Shown one piece after another: positions 9,851 through 21,669 of a DNA stretch of 64,000 nucleotides. The translations under genes were made by a program, and so were the position numbers. Positions within the stretch are counted from its first letter, which is position 1. Each line of letters opens with the position of its first letter. The notes under the pieces were generated by a model. That model was not told the origin of the DNA. It was given only the letters and a program-made list of their open reading frames with translations, and ran no database searches. Origin of the DNA: Hansfordia pulvinata (taxonomy: Eukaryota; Ascomycota; Sordariomycetes; Xylariales); NCBI GenBank assembly GCA_006538405.1, contig BJKQ01000008.1:372001-436000 (forward strand). Reading direction: 5' to 3'.

Positions 9851-12800
9851 TTCGTTTCGTTTCGATGTTTTCCGATCCGGTACGAGTAACTCGGGCTCTC
9901 TCCAGTTTCGGGGCTCGGGGTCTTTTGTGTTGTCTCTTCTTTGCGGAGGGAGGTTGTGGGCGCCACGGGGGGTTGCAAAGGGGACTGGACGAGGAATGTG
10001 TCCTTCTGGCGTCCGAACCTGGGCGGCAGGGTCCTGGACCTATATACTCGTCCTCTCTCTTCTCGCGGTAAACAAGCCACGGGGAGGGTGGCTCTCGGTC
10101 GGTGGTCTCTATTTCCAAGTCTCAAAAAAGTCGATCGTCCGCTACTGTCCAACCCGCCAGCCCGCGTCGTCTGTGTGGCCCAAAGTCTACCTGCCTCTCT
10201 GGCCGGACACCCGACCACGAAAAAGCACGCCGGCCCCCCCTGACCGACCGCGGGTTTGAGTCTCGTCAGCCCGGTTCCAAGATGCACCCCGGTGGGGCAA
10301 AGTGTCGTGGCACAGAGCTGGAGTCGTTCGCGGCTCTCCCCCTTTCACTCACCCATATGCAGGGCAGCCCTCTGTGCTTCCATTCTCCCCCCTTTGACAG
10401 AGACCGAGGGGGTTTGTCGCACCTTTCCTTCTCTCTCTCTCTCTCTCTCTCTCTTCCGTCCTCTGCCACTGCGGAACGTAGAATGCTTACAGGCCCGGGC
10501 CAAGAATCCCGGGGATGAACAATGTGACTGCCGCCCCGTGTCTCTCATTCTCTCCCGCCCGTCAAAGTCAGTACCTCGTCACATCGGAATCACAGCCGCC
10601 CAGCAACAAGTCCCCCCCCCTTCCCTCATCCGCCCCGCGAGGAGATGGCACCATTCAGCTCGCCACGCACACAAGCGAGAGGTGCGTGCTCGGATGAGTG
10701 CTCGCTCGCACGCCGGCCCGGATTAGACTTTTTCCCAACGTCCTGCCGTTGCAATGGGCTGCAAAGTGGGGGGACGGGACTGGAGGACGACGTCTTGGGT
10801 ACTCGTACGAGCCGGCCGGGGGGAGGAAGCGAGTTGTCTTCGTCTTGTTTCTTTTTTTTTTTTTTTCAGCGTTCTACCCCCAGCGAGCTTAAACCAAGTC
10901 TGGCCGACGCACGATCCGATGCAGTAGCGGTATGTAAGTCATGTGTGACACACAACACCCGCTCACCTCACCAACCAACTACCTAGTTAGTGGGAGAGAA
11001 GCGCGTGTGCTTGCGCGCGCGCGCATATCTGTACGAGCTATAGCACGCTCGTCAGGGATTGGGGGGGGGGCTTTCAGCGATCACGTACGACTGTGGGTGG
11101 CTGGCTGCATGGCGTGACGCGCACGCCCGCGGGCAAACCCACCCCCCGGATTCGTGAACGGCTGCAGGATGCGTCGCTCCATTGTGCTTCGCAGAAGAAG
11201 GGAGGGCCAAGTCTTGTGCAGCGGCCCTGTCGGGCTCGGCCCTCGAGCGGTCAAAACAAGACGGGCTGGGAACGCGCGACGCGTGGTGCCTCGATATATT
11301 GTGAAGCCGTCTTTTCACTCTACTCCGGGGTCTGCGCTCCCCGTCTTCTGTCCGTCTCCTGCGGCTTCCTCGTCTTCTCCCCTTTTCGACCATCGCAGTG
11401 GACTTTTTGCCGGAGCTCGAGCCATTGACACCGCGGACGGCACAACGCTGCTGGCAGTGCCCCTGGAGCTACCCCCTGTCTGCTGTGTTGATTTCGTTGA
11501 CTTGTCCACCACAGGTCGTGTCAAACGCTGCTCGCCTCTCATCGGGGAAGGATTGGATGTCAATGGGCCAAAACGGACTGTCCATAGGCCTCAAGCCCGA
11601 CACGAGCGACCCGCGTCTGTCTGATCAAGCGGCCCAAGTCACCGGCGCTTGAGAGCTGATCTCGGGAGGATGAGGCGTGACGCCTGCTTCCCAATCCCGG
11701 GGCCCTTCGAACACAGCCCCACAAACGGATGAAGATATTCAACGTCCACTTGCCGGTTATGATCTACAGGCCTTACATGTACCATGTCCGCCAGAAACTC
11801 CCCTGCTGTTCCGAGGTGCGTTCGGCACCTCAATTTGGCTCTCGGGATGCTGTTGTCTGGCCGTCTCCGTCTACTCAGACCTCGCTGCTGCTGCTGTTGC
11901 TGGTGCTGGTGCTATGCTCTCGGTGCCGATTCTACTACAACGACCAGAGCACAGTAGCGAGCTCACGAGCTCACAACCACGAGAAATGGTCCCCTACCTC
12001 GGAGAGCGCCGACACGCTCGGGGTCTGCTGCGTGCGTTCCACCGACGTACTCGTACGGCCACCCCCGGTAGCGCGCGAGAAAAGGTGAACCGCCCACTTG
12101 ACATCCCGGGCCGTTCTGCTCATGACAAGCGTCCCGCCAGTCAATCATGGCGCGGGTCATGTTCCCCGGTAGAAAATCTCAAAAATGTGCCCTGCTTCTG
12201 ATCTGAGCAAGCTCATTCTCAGCGCCGAGCCCTGCTGCACACGCCTCTGTCAGCCAGGCGTCGTGATGGGGCGACGAGAAGGGTGATGAGACCAACGCGC
12301 TTCGGAAAGCGCGGGGAACATCGCCTTGGACCTCCCAGCCAGGACAGGCCCCCTTTCCACCGTCGCCCTCGTCGTCGCCGTCGCCAATTCGTGAGCGAAC
12401 CAAAAGGAGGAAGGGAAGGCCCTCCAGACACACACCATCGCCTTGAGATCTGGCTGGTCTGAGAGAGGCCGCCTCCTCCGGTCCAGATCGGCGAAAACAA
12501 GAACCCACCCAGTAATAAGAGTACCGCTACTCGTACCCCTGGCAGCGGGTCTCGACACTGCCGAGAACCCCTGACATTTATGCGACCAAGTATCTGACCC
12601 CACGAGTAACTCGTGCGCGTATGTAGGCGAGACCGCCTTCTCTCTCGCAGGCCAAGCGGCGACAGCCTAGACCAGCCTTTTTCTTCTTCTTCTTCTTCTT
12701 TCCCTTTCCCCCGCTCCAGTCTGGTCTCACTCCCATCTGTAGCCGGCGATCGCTCTACCCGAGATTGGGAAAGAGGCCAAGTCCAGACCATTCGAGCTGG

Positions 12801-13446
12801 GAGACTAGTAGAGCGCCAGAAAGGGCCTACATGCATCTTACACTTCGTACGGATACCTACCTGATCTACAACTCGGGTCTTATTTATGCGCCCCCCTCCG
12901 TACGGCTACCAGAGGCTATCCTGGCACCTGGCTACTCTGGTTAGATCGCGATCTAGAATCGGCGCCTTATATCCGTTAGGTATGCTTGACATGTATGATC
13001 GTGGCAGCGCGGCAAGTCTTAGCTCACGCTAGCTGACTGCCGCGATTCTGGGGGTCACCTCTTCAGCAGAGACGAGATGCTTCCACGTGGGATCCTCCAA
13101 CCAAGTCCCACATGCATAGCAGGCTCACTGACTTGAAGGCCGGCAGACACGTACCACGTCAGATTTCGGATCAGCTAGCTACTCAAGCTATTCGAACCCA
13201 TTTTTGCAGATACACGGATAGTTGATCAACCCTGATTGGCGCTAGTTCAAGCAAGTCCAAAATTCCACTCACAACATTACAGAGGCACGAGGCACGAGGG
13301 AAACGCAGTTTCAAATCGGCTCAAAGGACGTGCGGCCCCTCCCCACTACTCATACACGACACTAGGGAAATGCCATTCTATCAGCCCTGGCTACTCTACT
13401 CCACTACCCGTTGGACGACATGACAGTATTGAGAACACAAGGTAGA
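9851..13446. other. Intergenic stretch, no supported gene
   Basis: About 3.6 kb between the HAD gene and the end of the MATE gene. It contains a CT microsatellite at 10431-10455, T runs near 10851-10866, a GC-alternating stretch near 11011-11024 and TTC repeats near 12681-12700. TACTCGTAC copies lie at 10800, 12048 and 12528. The overlapping ORFs here have no recognisable domains or coherent intron structure. Confidence 0.5.
10041..10050 (-). promoter_or_regulatory. TATA-like element upstream of HAD gene
   Basis: On the minus strand this reads CGAGTATATA, about 190 bases upstream of the ATG at 9849. It is placed by composition and distance only. Confidence 0.35.
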
Positions 13447-15032
13447 TCAGTGACCCTCACGCACGGAAACCTTGTTCACACACTTCTGCCAGTCAAGCCA
13501 CCGGAGGTAGGTGCACTCGATAGCAGCAATGATAACCATGCCGCTCCCGAGGCCCGTCCAGACGCCGTTAAGCGCGAAACCGGCCGACCCCAGCTCCAGC
13601 CACACGGCCAAGGGCACGGCAGCAAGATAGTTGACCGAGATGACGACCCAGGCGGCGACGGCTTGCCTGCCTAGGCCCCTCAGCATGCCGTTGGTGAAGC
13701 AGATGAAAGAGTCGATGACCTGGTACAGAGCGAGAGCCAGGAAGGTCTTCTCAGCCAAAGCCCAGACCTCGGGATCCTGGGAGAAGAAGCGCGGCAAGCT
13801 CGCCCTAGCCAAGTAGATAAAGAAGCCGTCGATGGCGCCGACAGCAATGAAGACCACGGCGTACATGAGACAGGCGCGGCGAGCCGTCTTCTTCAAGCCG
13901 GCGCCGATCAGATTGCCGATGCGGGTGCTGATGCCGACGCTGATGGAGAAGGGGATGTGCCAGGACACGACCGAGATGGTCGTAAGGAGTGTCTGGGCGG
14001 CGAGGTGGGCGGTGCTGAGGTAGGACGTGGTGAAGGCGACAATCTGGAAAGAGCCCCATTCTGCCAGGTTGACGACGGCCCCTGCCAGGGACAGCTTCGC
14101 CATGGGCCGCCACTTGGAGATGGTGACGGCTTGGGCTGAGAAGCCACCCCAGCAACCATGCGACCAGCGGCCCATTGGGGACACAATGTAGGCCAGAAGC
14201 AGGGCAGGTCGCAGGTCGTTGGTCAGGGCGACGCCGAGGGCGGCGCCCGACAGACCCATGCCCAGCTTAAAGGCGAAGAACCAGCTCAGCAGCACGTTGA
14301 TGGGGTTGTGATGATCAGGACGACCATGGCTGGGCGGAAGCTGCCCTGGGCCTGTAAGAAGCGCTTGAGGGCCTCAAAGTAGGCGTAGCCAGGCATTCCA
14401 ATGATGCTCCAGCGCAAGAAGTTGCCGGCCATGGCGGGGAGATGTTGCTGCTTGACGACAAGGGACAGCAGCATGGGCGCCGTGGCCCACATGAGACCGA
14501 TGGGGACGGCGATGATGGTCATGAAGACCATCATGCACTGCACGTGCACGCCGACACCCGTGAGGTTGCCCGAGCCGTAGGCCTGCGAGCACAGCGTGTC
14601 GAGGGCGGTGGCCATGCCTTCGAACAAGGCCCAGCCGAGGATGTTCATGGTGGTCATGCCGATACTGGCAGCGGCGAGGTCGTCGGTGCTCAGGTGGCCG
14701 GCGGTGAAGGTGACGATAATGCACCACGCGTACTGCAGCAGATATGTGCAGATGAGGGGGAGCGAGTACTTGACGAGGATCCAGAGTTCGGAGCGGAAGA
14801 GGCCGGTTGTGTCGTCGCCGTCGATGAGGTCGTTGGCATAGTACCCCTCATCGTCGTCGTCGCTGTGGTCGGAGGAGGAATTCGAGCGGGAGGAGCAGCC
14901 GTTCTCGAGCAGCGGCGACGTCTCATCGGACGGGCCCTTGCGGTCAGCGACATGCTTCTGCTTCTGCTGGCGCCGCTGCTGCTTCTTGGCGTCCATGATG
15001 GAGACGTCGGACTTGGTCTTGGGAGAATCCAT
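13447..15032 (-). CDS. MATE-family efflux transporter (one apparent frameshift)
   Basis: A multi-antimicrobial extrusion transporter, a membrane antiporter that typically exports organic cations, drugs or metabolites using H+ or Na+ gradients. The start is ATG at 15032-15030 and the stop TGA at 13449-13447. With one C restored in the run at 14302-14305 the protein is about 528 aa. Residues 1-80 are a hydrophilic, acidic cytosolic tail (SSSDHSDDDDEG). About twelve hydrophobic segments follow. Characteristic stretches are AAASIGMTTMNILGWALFEG with TLCSQAYG in the N half, then TTPINVLLSWFF (split by the frameshift), NLAEWGSFQIVAF and GISTRIGNLIGAGL in the C half. MATE proteins of ascomycetes usually have this size and acidic N-tail. 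No biosynthetic cluster flanks it, so the substrate is unknown. Confidence 0.9.
14302..14305 (-). other. Frameshift point in a C4 run of the MATE gene
   Basis: The upstream frame reads IITTPSTCC and stops; the next frame reads NPINVLLSWFF and continues the transporter. One extra C gives the expected TTPINVLLSW. This is the same kind of break as in the DyP-GRE gene. Confidence 0.8.
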
Positions 15033-15095
15033 CACGTAGGATGTGAAAGAAGGAGGAAGTGGGAGAGTCGGGGTTGGTTGTGCGACAGACACGCA

Positions 15096-15150
15096 GGCAG
15101 AGACGGACGGATAGACGGACGGAAGGAACGACAGACGGACGGACGAATAG
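15096..15150. repeat. GACGGACG-type microsatellite
   Basis: Repeats of CAGACGGACGG lie just upstream of the MATE start codon, in its presumed 5' leader (CCGTCCGTCTG in the sense direction). Confidence 0.6.
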
Positions 15151-15390
15151 ACCGGCGAGCGGGCGGGCGTGGAGGAAGGAGCGACTCTCTTTTGGGTTTC
15201 GTAGTTCTTTCCACCTCTTGTGACGACAAGATCGCACTGAGGTACCTTACTTGTTGCGAGCAGGTAGGTATTCAGTCTGGAACACTCTGTCTCCTTCGAT
15301 GGACGGCCCTAGAATGGAACAGGAGGAACGCCGCCAACCCAATAACATCACCACCCGGCAGCCCGTCGCGATATCGGACGGGCGCTGTGG

Positions 15391-15400
15391 TTTTATATCC
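15391..15400 (-). promoter_or_regulatory. TATA-like element upstream of MATE gene
   Basis: The minus strand reads GGATATAAAA, about 360 bases upstream of the ATG at 15032. A long leader containing the GACGG repeats would separate them. Confidence 0.4.
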
Positions 15401-18400
15401 AACCAGGGCGCCCAGCTCAGGCCCCCTTTCACCATCCAGGACTGCCTATACCCACTCTGTCGATCTTCTCTACGAGCACTCCCTCTCTTCCTTCTCGAGC
15501 GCTCACGGTCCCTTTCCCTAAGTTAGGGATGAGAACCGAGAAACCAGGGCTCAATGGCCGACCCGGCATAACGACGAGCCCGCCCGCCCAGCACGCGTCG
15601 GTTTGGCCAGTCAGCCCGGCCGGCTGCCCTCTGTGACTCCAGCTCTTCGAAAGACACGGCACGGCATTTCGCTAGTCCCTCGTCAAGCCGCCGCTGGCGC
15701 AACGCTGATCACTCGATGTGTCACCGCACCAGCTCGCCCTGAGAGACACGGTCCCAAACGACCCTGGTGCCAGTCCCCAGTTGGCTGCTGGGCAGCGGTC
15801 TCGGGGATGCCAGGAGCCACAGCATCACATCATGCTGCACATATCCGCTCGCCTGACTATTGGCGACAGACTGGGCAGACATTAGTTCACCCGGGCCGCG
15901 GGGGCGTTAGAGCATCGATAGCCGCTGCGAGCCGCTGTCAACAAGCTTGCTTTTTTCTGTTCTTGGGCCTCCTCTCGCGGCCACCGATTTTCTCTTTTCT
16001 TGTTTTCTTTTTTTCTTTCTCTTTCTCCCGGTTCGCTCTCCCACGCTGAATTGGGCCTTGGCTTGCACGGCGTCTTCCACCTGACGGACCGGTTTCTGCG
16101 ACCAAAACCGGCCGGATCAGAGGCGCACATACAGGTAAGCGCAGGAGATCTTTCCCATGCAGCTACCTTAGGTTCAAGACATGGGGACTGACTGGCTGCC
16201 GCAGCTTAACCTTGCATGCAACCAGCGGCCACTAAGCAACCAGCAGCCACTAAGACGCACGTCCGCGGCTCTCACAACCGTGCATACGTTCCCGATGCAT
16301 ACGCGTACGAATAGCTGACGAAGACAAAGATCGCCCTAAACTAGACGAACTTGAGCGGGATACCTGACGGGCCCCCGCGGCGACAACGGACCAGCGCCGC
16401 CTGGCCGCCTCCCTTCGGGCCTTGGGGTTATTTAGGACCAGAAACTGCAGGCTCAGCTGCGCCACTCTGCCTTAGACAGCCCATTTCGGTCGGTGCCAGG
16501 ACGTGCGTGCCCGCCGTCGAGCCGGCCGAAAAGCGTCCTATTTGGTGGCTTCTGTCTGGATGGATGGCGGCGTTTCCGGGCCGGGCTCGACTCGGCTCGG
16601 GCCACCCCCTTCCCAGACTGCCCAATCTCGGCCAGCAACTCCCTGGCATGGCGACCGCTGGCATCTGCGCCTGCGGGGCAGGGCAAGGACGAGTACTCAC
16701 CCAATGTAAACAAACCGACTGACGCGACTGGGGCGAATAGAGTTCTGTAGGTCCCCTCGGCGTTGAACGCAGCCACCTGCAGAGTTTCTTGCCCGCTCGG
16801 TTGGCCACTGAGGAGTCCCCTACCCGTGGAATTACGTGATCGGATATGTGCTGAAACCATCTATGCAGGGCTCACACTTGCAGAGTTTCGGTGTCATCAC
16901 ACCGGACCAAGCGGCCGAGATCACGACCAGATCCCAGGATCGACATGGCAGATCGATCCCGTTTGGTGTGACGTTGCTCTTGCCGATGATTTGTGCGTGT
17001 GATTTCTATTCACGTCGCTTCGTCAAAAACCAAGACCGGCCCCAGCCATACAGCGAGTGCTGCCGGACTCGTGCAAGGCAGAGCCGTCTTGTGGCTGGAT
17101 CGGATGGCGTGTTGCCACAAGAAAAGCAGGAGGATGTCAGCAGCCCGCACGCATCTTGTCAGACCCCGCGCTGAATGAACGGTCCGGACGCAGGCATCCT
17201 ATTTCCCCTCGCACCACATGGAAGATCAAAGCTCGGACCTCTACCCACGGCACGGATGGACTCGTACCAGGTCTCTACTCGTACTTAGCGATGGCGCAAT
17301 GACTACCGCCTACAGTCTTCGTGGGGACGTCTCGGGGTGCGGACGGATCTTTGCGTGTTCTGGCGGCCGGTTTTATAAAAAAAAGCTTGAACACTGCGGA
17401 TACCGTGCCAATACGACTACACGAGAACTCGTCCATTGATGTCGATGATCCTGCACACACAGGATTTCTTCCCAGCTTCAGCTGGCGCACGCCCCGTGCT
17501 GTCTCTCCCTGCCCTTTTTGTTGCCACGCGGCAAGGCCCCTCCGCGCCTTTGGACTCACGATTCCATCGGATGCACCCCGGAGGTGGAGAGGAGGCCAGA
17601 GCTGACGAGCTAGAGGCCTCGCGTGCGCGGGGATGTCCGTGCCAGAAACGGAGGCGCGCTTTACCTCGGGCGTACCAATTGACTTCTGCAGGCGTGTTAT
17701 TCATTAGGTCTCGTGGCCTCCCGACAGAGGTGCCCATCGCATTCACGCGTTTTCGCTCTCAGTGGCCAGAGCTGAGAAGGGGTCCTGATTAGTATTCATC
17801 AGCTCTGGACCGTGCTGCCCGGCCTCTTTAGGAACCCCCCTAAGGGGATTTGCCCGAGGGCCAAGAGGCGCCAGCCGATGAATCACGTCAGTTGGCAGTG
17901 CCCAACTGCGCGTGGGACTCCTCCACAAGCCATCTCCGCACAGTATTGCTCGCCGCCCGCTTCGAGCAGCTTTTGTCGGATTCATGTTCAAACTGTGGCC
18001 GGGGACCTTGTCACTTCAGCTCATCGTTCGAGGCAGTTGTCAGTTTGCCACTGGCCAGGGTCTGTCGATGTCATTACGCAGGATACCTGGTAAAGAGATG
18101 TGCTCTTGAAAGTCCCTTATCGGTACTCACCTCTGCGCCCGTCCACGCCATCCTGTCTCGACCCCCCTGTGCATCGCCGGCTGGCCACGCGTGGCAAACT
18201 GCTCTGGGAGGCCACACATTCCCAGAGTCCCGGGGCTTCCTGGCCCCCTTCTGCCATTCACTCAAGACACTGCGTCACCGGGGCTGCGGTCCAATGCGGC
18301 TCGGTGCAGATCCCTCCTGGGAGCCATCGCCTGTGACCGGATCGAACCTTGCTCAAATGAATTCACACGGACAATCAATTTTCTTTTCTTCTCTTTTTGC

Positions 18401-20965
18401 CACAATACCCAGCTGGTTTCGAGCGCGACTTTCGATCCTTAGGAGCTGGACTTCCCAGGCCAGGGATGACGACAGGCCCGTGACACAACACACCATTCAG
18501 CTATCGTATCACAGCTTGCCCCGGACGCGGACCCCGCCTTTTTCACCACTGGATGAGTACGCACGAGGGGATCGTGTCTTAGGTTGTGTGATTGTGGCTC
18601 AGCTCGTCGCTTGGTTAAAAGGGGGGATGAGACGAGAGGGGTATCGACGCGCGCGTAAACATTCTCCCGAGAAGGAAAAAAAAGAATCTACGAGCGTACA
18701 CAGACCAATGTCTCGGCTTGGGCCGAATTTGGCGAATTTTGCTGGGCGGTGAGCGTGGAATGCTCCAAAGGCCACTGTCTTGTTTCCCGCAGACACTTGC
18801 CTCGAGCACTGAAATGCATCCGTGTAGCACCCAAGTCCAAGGGGAGGGGTCAAGGGTGAAGCGCCCCATTATTTGGACTATACTCGCCACGAGCGAACGC
18901 CCTTGTTGTAAGTCGACGCCGCCAGAGGCCCGGCTGAACATTCAGCCGCATTTATGATATTGTTGGGCCCGACCGTGTTGGAGGCTCGAGGTAGAACCAA
19001 GTCCAAGGGAATTTTGGCCCGCAGTCTGCGCCCTTCAGCCCCAGGTCTTCCTTTTTGCGGGGTTTAAGCCGCCGGGTGTTCGCGAACACAGGGTCGCTCC
19101 CGATGTTGATGCTACGGCGAGGATTGGAGCCATGCATAAGAGGCACTAACACCTGTCACCAAGTACCGGGCTACCTTATGTATATAGTTGCCAAAAAGGC
19201 GGGCCACACGAGAAGAAATATCCGTAGAGAGAGCATATCTCACGCATGGACTGAGCGTGATTCATGGCAGGCCAGGCTTTTTCTATAGACCTGGTACGAT
19301 ATATATATATATACATATATGTCAAAGAACCCAGTAGCAACCCACAGTCTTGCTGGCCTCGACAGGTCATAGACATGGTCATATGAGACGCAGGACCTCG
19401 AAGACTCCTCAGAGGACATAAGACATGAGCTACAGCGACACTCGGCCACGGGAATTCCTAGCCCAGGAGCCAGGCTATCTAGCTAAGAGGCAGCTCGACC
19501 ATGAGAACCAAGAAAGATGGCCCGTGTTCCTGTTGCGATATGTGGCAGCCCTGATAAGACCTTTCCTCGGGGCCTCACACGTCCATCAAGAGTGCTCTCG
19601 CTCCTTTTGCCAACAGCGGAGATGGAGATTCCATCCGGCAGTGCACCCGAGGTATTACCTTGATAGCAGCGCAGCTGACTTGGATTACCCGCCACCCAGA
19701 AGGTCAGCCAGGATGCCCGGTCGCTCGGTGGCGCAGAGCTCATTGATTCGCCCCCCCCCCCCCCGTCAGCTTCTCGTGGCCCGTTGCAGTAGCACTGTCC
19801 CCCTCCGCCAACGGGTCCGGGAGCGGGGATGGGAAGCCGTTGCAACTTGGCCCCTACCCAGCGGGCCTCCGTCTCGCTGCCCCCGGGACCATCACCTAGC
19901 CACCCGCGGAACTGGCCGCCGGCACCGCTGAATGACGCCGGAGGGAAATTCGTAGAACGGGTGTAGAATGCAGGAGAAGTCGTATTCTATTTATCCCGGT
20001 CCGTGATTGCGCTGCGATGAGAGAGACCGAGCCGATTGTTGTCTGTGACTCTGTTGTCTGTGACTCTGTTGTCTGTGACTCTGGGGCGACGTCTGTCAAG
20101 GAGGAGAAGAAGAAGAAGTGGAAAACCAGACGCCTTCGCCTGTAGCTTCTTGTTCCCTCAGCAAAGGGCCCCCCGATAACTCACTAAATTCGACATGGAT
20201 GGTGCGTTTGTCCTCGGCGGGCTGGAGAGTAGTGGATTGCTCTGGTACGAAGCGAGCAGATGCTTCGAGACGCTCACAGGATGCCGTTCGCACGCCAGGC
20301 AGGCCCTGAATGTGCTTGTTGGCGTCTGGCTCTCTGTAGTGCGACCGAACTCGGGTTGCAAAGGAAGCCAGATACGATGGCCGGGGCCCTTCGCCCACAG
20401 TCTCCATGGCGGCGCTGACGATGCTGCCATCCTATGCGGGCGACATCCTGAGTTGGTGACAAGAGTGTGACGCCGTGCACGTATTGTTGTATTTGGAGGG
20501 GCACTCGGGGTCGTCCTGTACGGGGCCAGTCTAGATTTTTTTTCTCTGCATCGCGCTCTTTCGTGCGTTAGCCAGCGCCTCGCCTCCCCCTAGGACGGTC
20601 ATCCACCGGGCACCATGACAAGGTCAGAGCTGCAATCAGACGGCGGCGAGTGGGCTCTTGATGTGCGTGCCGGGTTGATGGGGGTATTGGGTATATTCTG
20701 CTGCTCTATATTTCATCATCTAGTAAGAAGCGCCTTATGTAGGACAAAAACGAGAACTCGAGACCTTGTGGTAGTATTTTACAATTCTTCGGAAAGAGAA
20801 CAAGAACCAGAAGGAATACCCCCGCTCCCGCTCCCACGCCGACTCCGCCGCGCCCCATGGTACGAAATCAAAACATAACGTGAAAGACCAAGAAAGAGCA
20901 AACCAGGATCGAGGGAGGAAAAAGGGGTAAAAAAAATAGACAGCCGAGTCACCGCAGGCGCCTCT
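15401..20965. other. Long intergenic stretch, no supported gene
   Basis: About 5.5 kb with only overlapping ORFs lacking recognisable domains. The longest is on + at 17850-18752; its open frame begins at a non-ATG codon and resembles nothing I know. Visible items are a TACTCGTAC copy at 17276, an AT dinucleotide run at about 19300-19320, a C15 tract near 19750-19764 and the 3 x 15-bp minisatellite at 20039-20083. Confidence 0.45.
20039..20083. repeat. 15-bp minisatellite, 3 perfect copies
   Basis: The unit TTGTCTGTGACTCTG repeats perfectly at 20039, 20054 and 20069. It lies in non-coding DNA. Confidence 0.95.
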
Positions 20966-21484
20966 CTACAAGGCAATGATGCACCGCCGGGCGAGGTTCA
21001 GGTTGCCGACGCGGCCGCACCGGGAGTCGCTGGGGACGTCGATGTTGCCGTCGACGCTGGGGTACTTGATCCACATGTTGTCGAACTTCTCGCCGTAGTT
21101 GGTCGAGCCGGTGCACATGTTGCCGCCGTGCAGCTCGATGGTCGAGTTGAGGTGCGTCTCGCCGGCGTCCCACTTCTCCCAGCCCTTGGTGTCGTCGGAG
21201 CCGCCCGAGTCGGGGGGGCACGCGAAGCTGGCCGTGAACTTGTTGACGCCGTTCATGCCCAGGGTGCTGTTGAAGGAGCGGATGTCGATGTGCTTGGAGG
21301 GGCTGTTGGAGGTGTGCGGGCTGCCGAACACGACGCTGAACGAGCCGCAGTCCACGTCGCCGTGGTCGTCCTTCCAGGTGCACTTGTCGTCGCCGTCGTC
21401 CCGCGCGCCGAGCGCCGCCGAGGAGACCAGGCCCGCCCCGGCGAGGGCGAGCAGGGCGGCGACGGGGATGCGGGAAGTGAGCAT
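20966..21484 (-). CDS. Small secreted cysteine-containing protein
   Basis: 172 aa, start ATG at 21484, stop TAG at 20966, no intron. Residues ~1-23 (MLTSRIPVAALLALAGAGLV...) form a typical signal peptide with an Ala-rich core. The mature part is acidic and Gly/Ser/Asn-rich, with six cysteines (KCTW, VDCGS, FACPP, NMCTG, SRCGR and RRCII) and possible N-glycosylation sites (NST twice). The last cysteine is five residues from the C terminus. I do not recognise a family. Size, secretion signal and even cysteine number are those of a fungal small secreted protein or candidate effector, but a cell-wall or enzyme-like role is equally possible. A TATA box lies about 175 bases upstream. Confidence 0.8.
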   Translation of the reverse strand: MLTSRIPVAALLALAGAGLVSSAALGARDDGDDKCTWKDDHGDVDCGSFSVVFGSPHTSNSPSKHIDIRSFNSTLGMNGVNKFTASFACPPDSGGSDDTKGWEKWDAGETHLNSTIELHGGNMCTGSTNYGEKFDNMWIKYPSVDGNIDVPSDSRCGRVGNLNLARRCIIAL

Positions 21485-21654
21485 TGTCACAGGTCTTTTG
21501 CGGGTGTTTGGCTGAGGAAAATCTCCGAGGGGGGGGCCTTGTAATAAAAGGGGAAGAGGCCGGTGTAGAGATAGGAGATGGATGTCCAAGGGGACAAGAA
21601 GGTCAATGTTTCGAGTGAGTGATGATTCCCTCCTCCAGCCGGCAGGCTGCCCAC

Positions 21655-21662
21655 CTTATATA
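21655..21662 (-). promoter_or_regulatory. TATA box of secreted protein gene
   Basis: The minus strand reads TATATAAG within GGATATATAAGG, about 170 bases upstream of the ATG at 21484. Confidence 0.55.
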
Positions 21663-21669
21663 TCCCTCA

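Noticed and set aside
14442..15521. A 359-codon + strand ORF opposite the MATE gene
   Set aside because: It is antisense to recognised transmembrane segments, with composition typical of a shadow frame.
17850..18752. A 300-codon open frame on +
   Set aside because: It begins at a non-ATG codon, has no recognisable domain and no protein-like conservation. It is probably chance.
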